Shown: in pieces, positions 5,792 to 12,925 of the stretch | Numbering within the stretch: the stretch's first letter is position 1 | Layout: the number at the start of each line of letters is the position of its first letter | Source: Candidatus Sulfopaludibacter sp. SbA3 | GTDB lineage: Bacteria; Acidobacteriota; Terriglobia; Bryobacterales; Bryobacteraceae | Direction: 5' to 3' | DNA: 18,079 nt | Assembly (NCBI GenBank): GCA_945861255.1 | Contig: CAMAUG010000041.1 | Location: 1 to 18,079, forward strand | Notes under the pieces: model-generated | Database searches by the model: none | What the model was told of the DNA's origin: nothing | The model's input: the letters and a program-made list of their open reading frames with translations, nothing else | Position numbers and translations under genes: made by a program

Positions 5792-7747
5792 ATGAGGCGA
5801 AATGTGTCTTGGGTGTTTGGGGCGTGCTTGCTGCTGGGCGCGGTAGTGCCCGCGGCGGCTCAGTTGGGAACTAAGAATGGCGAATGGCCTTCTTACAGTG
5901 GGGATCTGACCGGCGCGCGATATTCGCCGCTCGACAAGATCAACGCCTCCAATTTTTACAAATTGCAGGTCGCCTGGCGATTTAAGACGGACAATCTGGG
6001 CCCCACCCCCGAAGGCAACCTGGAGGGCACGCCGCTGATGGTGAAAGGCGTCCTGTACGCAACCGGCGGCACGCGGCGAACTGTGATCGCGCTCGATCCC
6101 GCCACGGGTGAACTGTTGTGGAAACACAGCGAAAATGAAGGTGCGCGCGGAGCGGCCGCCCCGCGCCAACTCTCCGGCCGCGGCCTCGCCTACTGGAGCG
6201 ACGGCACCGAAGAACGTATCGTTTACGTCACGCCGGGTTACCGGATGCTCGCCTTGAATGCCAAGACCGGCCTGCCGGTCCCGGGGTTCGGAAAGAATGG
6301 CGTCGTGGATCTGAAAGAAGACGACGATCAGCCGATCGACCCGCTGAGCCCCGACATCGGACTTCACTCCGCGCCGATCATCGCTAATAACGTTGTGTTG
6401 ATTGGAGCCGCGCACAAGCCCGGTGGCGTTCCCCTAAGCAAGACGAACGTCAAGGGCTACATTCGCGCCTTTGATGTCCGCACGGGCCGCCGTCTTTGGA
6501 TTTTCCACACCATTCCGCGCTATGGCGAAGTGGGCTTCGATTCGTGGCTTCAGGATTCCTGGTCCTACACCGGCAATACCGGATCATGGGGCCAGATGTC
6601 GGCGGACGTCGACCTGAACATGGTGTACGTGGGCATCGAATCGCCCACCGGCGACTACTACGGAGGACATCGGCCCGGAAACAACCTGTTCGGTGAAAGC
6701 ATCGTGGCGCTGGATCTGCGCACCGGCCAGCGTAAGTGGCACTACCAATACGTCCACCACCCGATCTGGGACATGGATAATCCGTGCGCGCCCATTCTGG
6801 CCGACATCACCCTGAACGGCCGCACGGTCAAGGTGGTGGCCCAACCCACCAAGCAGGCGTTCCTCTACGTGCTGAACCGGGAGACAGGAGAACCCATCTG
6901 GCCGATCGTCGAGAAGCCGGTTGAAAAGGGCAACGTGCCCAACGAGTGGTACTCGCCCACACAGCCCTTCCCTACCAAGCCTCCGGCCTATTCCCGCCAG
7001 GGCACATCCATCGAAGAGCTGATCGACTTTACTCCTGAACTGCGCGCGGAAGCCGTCAAGCTGGTGTCGCGTTTCAAGATCGGCCCCATGTTCACTCCGC
7101 CGGTCGTGAGCACTCCGGGGGGGCCTCTGGCCACCCTCACAATGGCTACGGCGGGCGGCGGGTCGAACTGGCCCGGTGGTGCTTATGATCCGGAGACGCA
7201 CATTGTGTATGTGGCGTCCCAATCGATCGTGACGCCGCTCGGGCTCACTCCCCCGGGCAGTCGGTCTGACATGAATTTTATTGCGGGCCGGGCCGCGGAC
7301 CCGGACGCGCCCGTCGGGATGACGGTTCGCGATCTGCCCTTGAACCGGCCGCCCTATGGCACCATGTCGGCCATCGACCTCGACAAAGGCGAGATCCTCT
7401 GGCAGGTGCCCCACGGCGAGACGCCGGATAACGTTCGCAATCACGAAGCTCTCAAAGGCATGGTCATTCCGCGTACCGGACGCCCGGGTCCGGTGGGCAC
7501 GCTGGTCACCAAGACATTGGTGATCTCGGGCGAGAAGGGCGTGGCCACGCAACCGGACGGACGGCGAGGAGCCCTGCTGCGCGCCTATGACAAAGCCACC
7601 GGGAAAGACGCCGGAGCGGTCTACATGTCAACGCAACAGAGCGGTGGACCCATGACCTATCTGCACAACGGCAAGCAATACATCGTGGTCGCCATCAGCG
7701 GGCCGGGCTACAGCGGCGAGTACGTGGCGTACAAGTTGCCGGACTGA
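5792..7747 (+). CDS. Exported PQQ-dependent dehydrogenase (quinoprotein glucose dehydrogenase-like)
   Basis: Encodes 651 residues. ATG 5792 is chosen because AAGGAGAG lies at 5776-5783 and it opens a standard signal peptide (M-R-R-N, hydrophobic core, A-A-A-Q at residues 21-24); a longer frame from 5705 adds 29 residues unlike a signal. The mature protein starts with the quinoprotein entry motif W-P-S-Y-S-G-D-x-x-G-x-R-Y-S-P-L (32-47). It shows repeated propeller W-motifs such as A-L-D-P-A-T-G-E-L-L-W (100-110) and A-L-D-L-R-T-G-Q-R-K-W (306-316). The segment H-H-P-I-W-D-M-D (322-329) matches the W-D-M-D of membrane glucose dehydrogenase, where the first Asp is the catalytic base. Family members oxidise sugars or alcohols in the periplasm with PQQ and a divalent metal. 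It lacks the N-terminal membrane helices of E. coli Gcd and has no haem motif, so electrons must go to a separate acceptor. It forms an operon with the next gene. Confidence 0.9.
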   Translation: MRRNVSWVFGACLLLGAVVPAAAQLGTKNGEWPSYSGDLTGARYSPLDKINASNFYKLQVAWRFKTDNLGPTPEGNLEGTPLMVKGVLYATGGTRRTVIALDPATGELLWKHSENEGARGAAAPRQLSGRGLAYWSDGTEERIVYVTPGYRMLALNAKTGLPVPGFGKNGVVDLKEDDDQPIDPLSPDIGLHSAPIIANNVVLIGAAHKPGGVPLSKTNVKGYIRAFDVRTGRRLWIFHTIPRYGEVGFDSWLQDSWSYTGNTGSWGQMSADVDLNMVYVGIESPTGDYYGGHRPGNNLFGESIVALDLRTGQRKWHYQYVHHPIWDMDNPCAPILADITLNGRTVKVVAQPTKQAFLYVLNRETGEPIWPIVEKPVEKGNVPNEWYSPTQPFPTKPPAYSRQGTSIEELIDFTPELRAEAVKLVSRFKIGPMFTPPVVSTPGGPLATLTMATAGGGSNWPGGAYDPETHIVYVASQSIVTPLGLTPPGSRSDMNFIAGRAADPDAPVGMTVRDLPLNRPPYGTMSAIDLDKGEILWQVPHGETPDNVRNHEALKGMVIPRTGRPGPVGTLVTKTLVISGEKGVATQPDGRRGALLRAYDKATGKDAGAVYMSTQQSGGPMTYLHNGKQYIVVAISGPGYSGEYVAYKLPD

Positions 7748-7756
7748 GAGAGCGCC

Positions 7757-8677
7757 ATGACCCGCACATACAAAAATCTGTTAGCTGTTCTTGCAGTCGC
7801 CGCCCTTGGGGCGATGGCCACGGTCCACACCGTACGAGTGCAGGCGGCTGAAAGTCGCTATCAACTGGTCGAAAATTGGGTTCAATTCCCCCCGGGCGTC
7901 ACGAAGTGGGGGGCGGCGACTGGCGTGGACGTTGACGCGCGCGGCAACGTCTACGTGTTCCATCGCAACGAATCGATGCCGATCATGGCCTTCGACCGCC
8001 ACGGGAAATTCCTCCGGGCGTGGGGCCAGGGCATGTTCAAGACGACGCACTTTTTGCGTGTCGACCGTTCCGGGAATGTCTGGGTCACCGACCGAGGGGA
8101 CATGCAGGCGTTCAAATTCAGTGCGGACGGAAAGCTGCTGATGACGCTGGGCAAGAAAGGCGTCACGGGCGACAACACCTCACAGGATGCCTTTAACGGC
8201 ATGTCAGACCTGGCCGTGGCGAAGAACGGCGACGTTTTCATCGCCGACGGCGAAGGCCCCAATACGCGCGTCGTGAAATTTTCCAAGAGCGGCAAATTTA
8301 TCAAATGGTGGGGCGGCAAAGGGAAGGACCCTGGCCAGTTCGATGTGCCTCACAGCATCGCGATCGATTCGAAGGGGCGCGTCTATGTGGGCGATCGCTC
8401 GAATAACCGCATCCAGATTTTCGACCAGTCCGGCAAATTTCTCAACCAGTGGACCAACTTCGGCACCCCTTGGGGATTGTTCATCAAGGGCGATCTGATT
8501 TACGTGGTCGATGGCACCGCGAACAACTGCCTGCTGATCGCGAGCATTAAAGATGGAAAAATATTAGAGAAGATTGAGGGGCTGAGCAACCCGACGGCGG
8601 TGGCCGTTGATTCCACCGACGCCATTTACGTCGGCGAAGTGAACGGGGCGAATGTGAAGAAGTTCGTGAAGAAGTAA
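7757..8677 (+). CDS. Exported NHL/six-bladed beta-propeller protein (peptidyl-amidating-lyase-like)
   Basis: Encodes 306 residues starting nine bases after the PQQ dehydrogenase stop, so the two are co-transcribed; GAGAG precedes the ATG. Residues 1-30 form a signal peptide ending V-Q-A-A-E. The rest is a repeated NHL pattern: G-V-D-V-D-A-R-G-N-V-Y-V near 56, L-R-V-D-R-S-G-N-V-W-V-T-D near 101, D-L-A-V-A-K-N-G-D-V-F-I-A-D near 153, S-I-A-I-D-S-K-G-R-V-Y-V-G-D near 199 and A-V-A-V-D-S-T-D-A-I-Y-V near 278. This is the layout of propellers related to peptidyl-alpha-hydroxyglycine lyase, which also resemble SMP-30/gluconolactonase folds. No enzyme activity can be assigned from the sequence. Coupling to a PQQ dehydrogenase suggests it helps that enzyme or processes its product. 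Confidence 0.8.
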   Translation: MTRTYKNLLAVLAVAALGAMATVHTVRVQAAESRYQLVENWVQFPPGVTKWGAATGVDVDARGNVYVFHRNESMPIMAFDRHGKFLRAWGQGMFKTTHFLRVDRSGNVWVTDRGDMQAFKFSADGKLLMTLGKKGVTGDNTSQDAFNGMSDLAVAKNGDVFIADGEGPNTRVVKFSKSGKFIKWWGGKGKDPGQFDVPHSIAIDSKGRVYVGDRSNNRIQIFDQSGKFLNQWTNFGTPWGLFIKGDLIYVVDGTANNCLLIASIKDGKILEKIEGLSNPTAVAVDSTDAIYVGEVNGANVKKFVKK

Positions 8678-8724
8678 GTCAAATTGAAAATATCAGAGCC
8701 AGGCTGGTCATCACGCGCTGCAAC

Positions 8725-9315
8725 TCAACGCTTCGCCTTCTTGCCCACATTGTTACCCACATTGTTACCCACATTGTTACCCACATTGTTACCCACATTG
8801 TTGCCCACATCCGGGCGAGGGTCCGCCACAAAGCCGTCGCGGTTGGGCATCTTCACCTTGGGCAGACTCTTGGCATCCATCACCTGATCGCTGCCGATGA
8901 TGCCGTTGAGGTTTAGGATATACGCCACCACCGCGTAAATCTCCGGCGGTTTCAGCAGACCCGGCTGATCGAAGGGCATCGCCCGATTGACGTAATCCCA
9001 CACGGTCGTCGAGTACGGCCAAAAACTCCCCACCGTCTTGACCGGCTTGGCGGTGGCGAGCGTACCTTGCCCGCCGACCAGCGCCGGCCCTACCGCTCCC
9101 TCCGCCTTCTCGCCGTGGCATTTGGAACAGCGAGCCGCGAAAACCTCGCGCCCTGCCGCGACCGTCCCGGAGCCTTCCGGCAAGCCGGTTCCGTCCGGCG
9201 CAATCGCCGCGCCCAGGTCGCGAATCTGCTCGGGCGTGGCCGGTCGTCCTATTCCGTATGTCTGCGCCAACAGCGTGGCGGCGCCTGCCAACACGACTAC
9301 ACTAAGCTTCCACAT
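8725..9315 (-). CDS. soxD: SoxD-like monohaem cytochrome c with VGNN-repeat tail
   Basis: Encodes 196 residues. Its ATG (9313-9315) lies inside the end of soxC, a 14-base overlap, so translation is probably coupled. Residues 1-18 are a signal peptide. The body follows the N-terminal domain of SoxD: G-I-G-R-P-A-T-P-E-Q (21-30), P-D-G-T-G-L-P-x-G-S-G-T-V (40-52), haem c motif C63-S-K-C-H67, then G-G-Q-G-T-L and V-G-S-F-W-P-Y (95-101), R-A-M-P-F with Met113 as the likely sixth ligand, and M-P-N-R-D-G-F-x-x-D-P-R-P-D (156-169). Canonical SoxD is roughly twice as long with a second haem domain, which is absent. Instead the protein ends in five V-G-N-N units and V-G-K-K-A-K-R. It should take electrons from the SoxC-type subunit in the periplasm. 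SorB, the small cytochrome of SorAB, is a functional alternative, but the motifs favour SoxD. Confidence 0.85.
   Translation of the reverse strand: MWKLSVVVLAGAATLLAQTYGIGRPATPEQIRDLGAAIAPDGTGLPEGSGTVAAGREVFAARCSKCHGEKAEGAVGPALVGGQGTLATAKPVKTVGSFWPYSTTVWDYVNRAMPFDQPGLLKPPEIYAVVAYILNLNGIIGSDQVMDAKSLPKVKMPNRDGFVADPRPDVGNNVGNNVGNNVGNNVGNNVGKKAKR
8738..8809 (-). repeat. 12-bp tandem repeat coding the VGNN tail
   Basis: Five complete 12-base units run from 8750 to 8809 (plus-strand unit TTGTTACCCACA; the last unit differs by one base). A degenerate sixth at 8738-8749 encodes V-G-K-K. Each unit is four codons, so unit gain or loss would lengthen or shorten the SoxD-like tail without breaking the frame. 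Confidence 0.9.
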
Positions 9316-10519
9316 TGGTCACGGTCCCGTCGGTTTGCACTTTCCAAAACTTGATCCCGTTGAAGTGATAAGCGGAATTCAACCCACGTGCGGCGATCAG
9401 AGCTTCGCGCGTAGGCTGGACGTATCCGCTTTCATCGACAGCGCGCGAGGCGATCACCGCTTCACGTCCGTCAAAACGCCACGGCAGCCGGAAGCGCGTG
9501 AACGCAATGGGAAGGCGTGGCTCCTGCAACTGCGCCTTCACCCAACTGCGCCCTCCGTCGGTGGTAATATCGACGCGCTCGATCCTCCCGCGCCCGGACC
9601 ACGCCAAGCCTGTCAACTCATATAGATTCGGGCCCGGCAGCGTCTGCCCGCCCGATGGAAACGTGATTATGGACTTCGCTTCCATTTGATACGTAAAGAT
9701 CCGCGCCTTGCCGTCCGGCATCAGATCGGTGTACTTCGCCGTTTCGTCCCTGGCCATGTAAGCCTGATCGGTGAGCTTCAGACTGCGAAGCCATTTGACG
9801 TTTGCATTTCCCTCCCAGCCTGGGATGAGCAGGCGCAGTGGATATCCTTGTGCGGGGCGAAGGGCTTCGCCGTTTTGTCCGTACGCGACCAGAATGTTGT
9901 CCATCGCTTTCGCGATCGGAATGCTGCGCTCCATGCGACAGGCGTCCGCACCTTCGGCAATCACCCAGGACGCCCCAGGCTGAACACCGGCCTCCTCCAG
10001 TAGCAGCCGCAGCGGGACGCCGGTCCACTCACTGCAACTCACCAGGCCGAAGCTTCGCTGGACGTCGGGCCCGTTCTTGGCCGCCCATTCCGATCCACTG
10101 TTGCCGCCGCATTCGAGGACCAGCGTTTTAGTTACGGACGGCAAGTGCCGGATCTCCGCCACGGTTATGGAGAGAGGCCGGTTCACCATTCCGTGAATTA
10201 CGAGCCGATGCTGTGCCGGATCGATGGTGGGTATCCCCGCGTGATGCCGTTCATAGTGCAGCGACGAGGGAGTCAGCGTACCGACCGAGTCCTGCAGAGG
10301 CGTGAAACTGGAACCTGTCTCCGGTGTTTTAGTGTCCCGTCTCCAGCGGACTGCTTTCTCAAACGGTGACCGCTCCCCGTAGGGCCCCAGCGGGATACCC
10401 AGTTGACCTGGTTTATTCTCCGCAGCCGAGGCTTGCTCGTGTTTCGCCAGTAGCCCGCCGCCCACAGCCGCGCCCATTTGAAGCAGTTGCCGGCGGCTTG
10501 ATCGTTTTGAGTCCTTCAT
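9302..10519 (-). CDS. soxC: Sulfane/sulfite dehydrogenase molybdenum subunit SoxC
   Basis: Encodes 405 residues. ATG 10517-10519 has GAGGTG five bases upstream and gives a Tat signal (S-R-R-Q-L-L-Q, then a Gly/Ala-rich hydrophobic run); a further upstream in-frame start at 10627 adds 36 unrelated residues. Tat export fits a molybdenum cofactor protein. The SoxC-specific segment L-T-P-x-S-L-H-Y-E-R-H-H-A-G-I-P spans 82-97. The molybdenum-ligating Cys is C137 in L-E-C-G-G-N-S-G. S-C-S-E-W-T-G-V-P-L is at 161-170, R-P-x-Q-G-Y-P-L-R-L-L-I-P-G at 221-234, and K-Y-T-D-L-M-P-D-G-K-A-R near 262-273. The dimerisation domain begins near 295. In the Sox pathway SoxCD oxidises the sulfane sulfur bound to SoxY; relatives oxidise free sulfite. 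No soxXYZAB genes are in the window, so the physiological substrate is open. Confidence 0.93.
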   Translation of the reverse strand: MKDSKRSSRRQLLQMGAAVGGGLLAKHEQASAAENKPGQLGIPLGPYGERSPFEKAVRWRRDTKTPETGSSFTPLQDSVGTLTPSSLHYERHHAGIPTIDPAQHRLVIHGMVNRPLSITVAEIRHLPSVTKTLVLECGGNSGSEWAAKNGPDVQRSFGLVSCSEWTGVPLRLLLEEAGVQPGASWVIAEGADACRMERSIPIAKAMDNILVAYGQNGEALRPAQGYPLRLLIPGWEGNANVKWLRSLKLTDQAYMARDETAKYTDLMPDGKARIFTYQMEAKSIITFPSGGQTLPGPNLYELTGLAWSGRGRIERVDITTDGGRSWVKAQLQEPRLPIAFTRFRLPWRFDGREAVIASRAVDESGYVQPTREALIAARGLNSAYHFNGIKFWKVQTDGTVTNVEA

Positions 10520-10693
10520 CACTACACCTCGTCGAAATTGTACTCCAATGGGAAGCAGAGGTGTGTTGCGAACCCGGAACGTGAACGGTTGACGCAGGGC
10601 AGATTGATCGCTCAACCACACCAACATCCACTATTTGCGTGGTGGCGAACTGGGTTACTGAACGCGCTGAAAGCGCCCGAAGTTGAGGGGGTC

Positions 10694-10702
10694 TGATATA
10701 AT
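10694..10702 (+). promoter_or_regulatory. Extended -10 promoter of the quinohaemoprotein operon
   Basis: TGATATAAT combines a perfect TATAAT (10697-10702) with the TG of an extended -10 element, which can work without a -35 box; none is seen at the proper distance. Transcription would begin near 10709, twelve bases before the AGGAGG at 10721. It lies in the divergent region between soxC and this operon. Confidence 0.55.
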
Positions 10703-10732
10703 CGGGGACGCTCAGAGCAGAGGAGGCCCACT

Positions 10733-12892
10733 ACGCATCGTTCTTTTAACATTCTCTTGCGCGCGACGATGGGATTATTGCCGCTCAGTGTCGCGGCGCA
10801 GCCGCCCGCGGGTGTCTTCACCGCCGCCCAGGCCGATGCCGGCAGCGCCGTGTACGCGCAGAGTTGTTCCGGATGCCACGGCGTCAATTTCGGTGGCTCC
10901 GGCGATGCTCCGGCGCTGACCGGAGGCACGTTCCTGCTCAAGTGGCGTCCTAAGATGGTGAGCGAACTGTTCGGCGAAATCTTGCAGAATATGCCTCCCA
11001 CCAGTCCGGGGTCTTTGGGAGAAGCCGCGGCGCTGAATGTCACCGCGTACCTCCTGCAACGTAACGGCGCGCAAGCAGGCCCGCAAGCATTGACCGCGCG
11101 CGTGGCCACGTTAATCAACGCAGTCGCCACCGGCCAGGCGCCGGGTGGCCCGGCGGCGGGCGGACAAGGCGGAGGACGTGGGGGACGCGGCGGCGGAGCT
11201 CCGATGGTGCTCGGCGCGGGAACCGGTGACAGAGGCGGCCCAGCGGTCACGCGCGGAGTTACCGTGCGGGGTGAAGTGGCCAACTACGTCCCGGCCACGG
11301 CTCAGATGCTCAAGAATCCGCCCGCTGAAGATTGGCTGATTTTCGGACGGAACTATCAGCGGCACAGCTACAGTCCGCTGAATCAGATCACGCGCGACAA
11401 CGTGAAGAACCTGCAGTTGAAGTGGACGTGGGCGATCAATGACTCCGGCGCCAACCAGACCATGCCGCTGGTGCACAACGGCGTGATCTATCTGGCGAGC
11501 CCCAGCAACCTGATGCAGGCCATCAACGGGAAGACGGGCGACATTATTTGGGAAACGCGCGTGGGTCCGGATCAAGCGCCGGGATACGGCGGCATTCGCA
11601 GCATCGCGATCGCGGAAGATAAAGTATTCCTGCCGACTAGCAACGCGCACATGGTGGCGCTCAACGCGCGCAACGGGGAAATTCTGTGGGACACGCCGGC
11701 GTCCGACAAGCCGCACACCTCCACCAGCGGCGCCATCGTCATCGGCGACAAAGTGCTGATGGGCTTGACCGGCTGCGGGCGCTTTGATGGCGAGGGGTGC
11801 TACATCTCCGCGTTCGATATTCACACCGGGCAACGCGCATGGCGGTTCTACACGAATCCGCGCGAAGGCCAACCCGGCAGCGAAACCTGGGGGGACCTGC
11901 CGATGAACAATCGCGCCGGCACGGAGACGTGGCTGGCGGGCAGTTACGATCCCGATCTGAACCTGACCTATTGGGGCGTGGCGCAATCGAAGCCGTGGAA
12001 TTTCCTGAGCCGCCATCTGACGCCGTTCCACAAGACGCTCTATGCGAACTCGACCGTCGCCCTGAATCCGGACACCGGCAAACTGGCCTGGTATTACCAG
12101 CATGCGCCGGGCGAATCGTTCGACCTGGATGAAGTCTACGAACGCGTGTTGGTCGACATTGACGGTCAGAAAGTGTCCCTCAGCGCGGGCAAGGCTGGCA
12201 TCCTCTGGAAGCTGGATCGTAGGACCGGCCAGTATCTGGGCCATAAGGAAATGGTGGGTCAGACGGTATGGGCCAGCATCGACCCCAAGACCGGCACGCC
12301 GCGGTATCGCGCCGACCTGCTGGAAATGCAGCTCAACAAGTCCGTCAATGTGTGCCCCAGCACGGAAGGCGGGAAGAATTGGCAGGCCATGAGCTACAAC
12401 GCGCCGGCGGGAGTGATTGTCGCGCCGCTGAGCCAGTCGTGCATGGAGTTTACCGCACGCGAAGTGGACTTTGCCGAAGGCGGCGGGGGAAACGCCGCGG
12501 ACCGCAAGTTTCTGCCCATGCCGGGTACCAACGGGAACCTCGGCAAGCTGGCGGCCTACGATGTGAAGACCATGAATGAAGTCTGGAAGTACGAGCAGCG
12601 CGCTCCGTTTCTGACCGGCGCCGTCTCCACCGCGGGCGGATGGGTGCTGGTGGGCGATATCAACCGCACGGTCCACATTTTGGACGTGAAAACGGGACAA
12701 ATGCTTTGGGAAACGCGGCTGGGCACGTCCGTGCAGGGTTTCCCGGCGACGTACAGCATCGACGGAAAACAATACATTGCCGTCATGACCGGACTGGGCG
12801 GCGGCAGCCCGCGCGCCGTGCCTGCGGCGGTTGCGCCGGAAATTAAGATACCCCAGAGCGGCCAAGCCTTGTACGTTTTCGCTTTGCCGTAG
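10733..12892 (+). CDS. Exported quinohaemoprotein: N-terminal cytochrome c fused to PQQ alcohol dehydrogenase-type propeller
   Basis: The first conventional start is TTG 10757 (711 residues; numbering here is from it). A strong AGGAGG (10721-10726) lies 30 bases before that TTG but six before an in-frame ACG at 10733, from which a full signal peptide (H-R-S-F-N-I-L-L-R, hydrophobic core, V-A-A-Q) can be read; I therefore start at ACG, with doubt. Haem c motif C37-S-G-C-H41 with likely Met ligand in Q-N-M-P (M79) is followed by a Gly-rich linker (about 126-148). Then comes an eight-bladed quinoprotein domain starting W-L-I-F-G-R-N-Y-x-R-H-S-Y-S-P-L. F-D-L-D (455-458) aligns with the catalytic Asp region of methanol/ethanol dehydrogenases; the second Asp is the one linked to lanthanide use in XoxF-type enzymes. 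The vicinal Cys-Cys of that family appears replaced by Gly-Gly (278-279). The likely role is periplasmic alcohol oxidation passing electrons to its own haem. It heads a three-gene operon. Confidence 0.87.
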   Translation, partial: THRSFNILLRATMGLLPLSVAAQPPAGVFTAAQADAGSAVYAQSCSGCHGVNFGGSGDAPALTGGTFLLKWRPKMVSELFGEILQNMPPTSPGSLGEAAALNVTAYLLQRNGAQAGPQALTARVATLINAVATGQAPGGPAAGGQGGGRGGRGGGAPMVLGAGTGDRGGPAVTRGVTVRGEVANYVPATAQMLKNPPAEDWLIFGRNYQRHSYSPLNQITRDNVKNLQLKWTWAINDSGANQTMPLVHNGVIYLASPSNLMQAINGKTGDIIWETRVGPDQAPGYGGIRSIAIAEDKVFLPTSNAHMVALNARNGEILWDTPASDKPHTSTSGAIVIGDKVLMGLTGCGRFDGEGCYISAFDIHTGQRAWRFYTNPREGQPGSETWGDLPMNNRAGTETWLAGSYDPDLNLTYWGVAQSKPWNFLSRHLTPFHKTLYANSTVALNPDTGKLAWYYQHAPGESFDLDEVYERVLVDIDGQKVSLSAGKAGILWKLDRRTGQYLGHKEMVGQTVWASIDPKTGTPRYRADLLEMQLNKSVNVCPSTEGGKNWQAMSYNAPAGVIVAPLSQSCMEFTAREVDFAEGGGGNAADRKFLPMPGTNGNLGKLAAYDVKTMNEVWKYEQRAPFLTGAVSTAGGWVLVGDINRTVHILDVKTGQMLWETRLGTSVQGFPATYSIDGKQYIAVMTGLGGGSPRAVPAAVAPEIKIPQSGQALYVFALP

Positions 12893-12925
12893 GTCGCGGA
12901 CCGGGAGAAAGAAAGGACCACTTCC

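Noticed and set aside
6584..7552. Minus-strand open frame of 322 codons
   Set aside because: Antisense to the PQQ dehydrogenase, with composition typical of a shadow frame.
8738..8809. Possible CRISPR array from the regular short repeat
   Set aside because: Units are only 12 bases and directly adjacent with no spacers, and they lie in frame inside a cytochrome gene.
8684..8887. Plus-strand frame with repeated L-L-P-T units
   Set aside because: It is the antisense reading of the 12-bp repeat that encodes the VGNN tail of the SoxD-like cytochrome. It has no ribosome-binding site and no other protein-like content.
10537..10542. TACAAT on the minus strand as -10 box of soxC
   Set aside because: Transcription would start within the ribosome-binding site of soxC and no -35 box is visible, so support was too thin to list.
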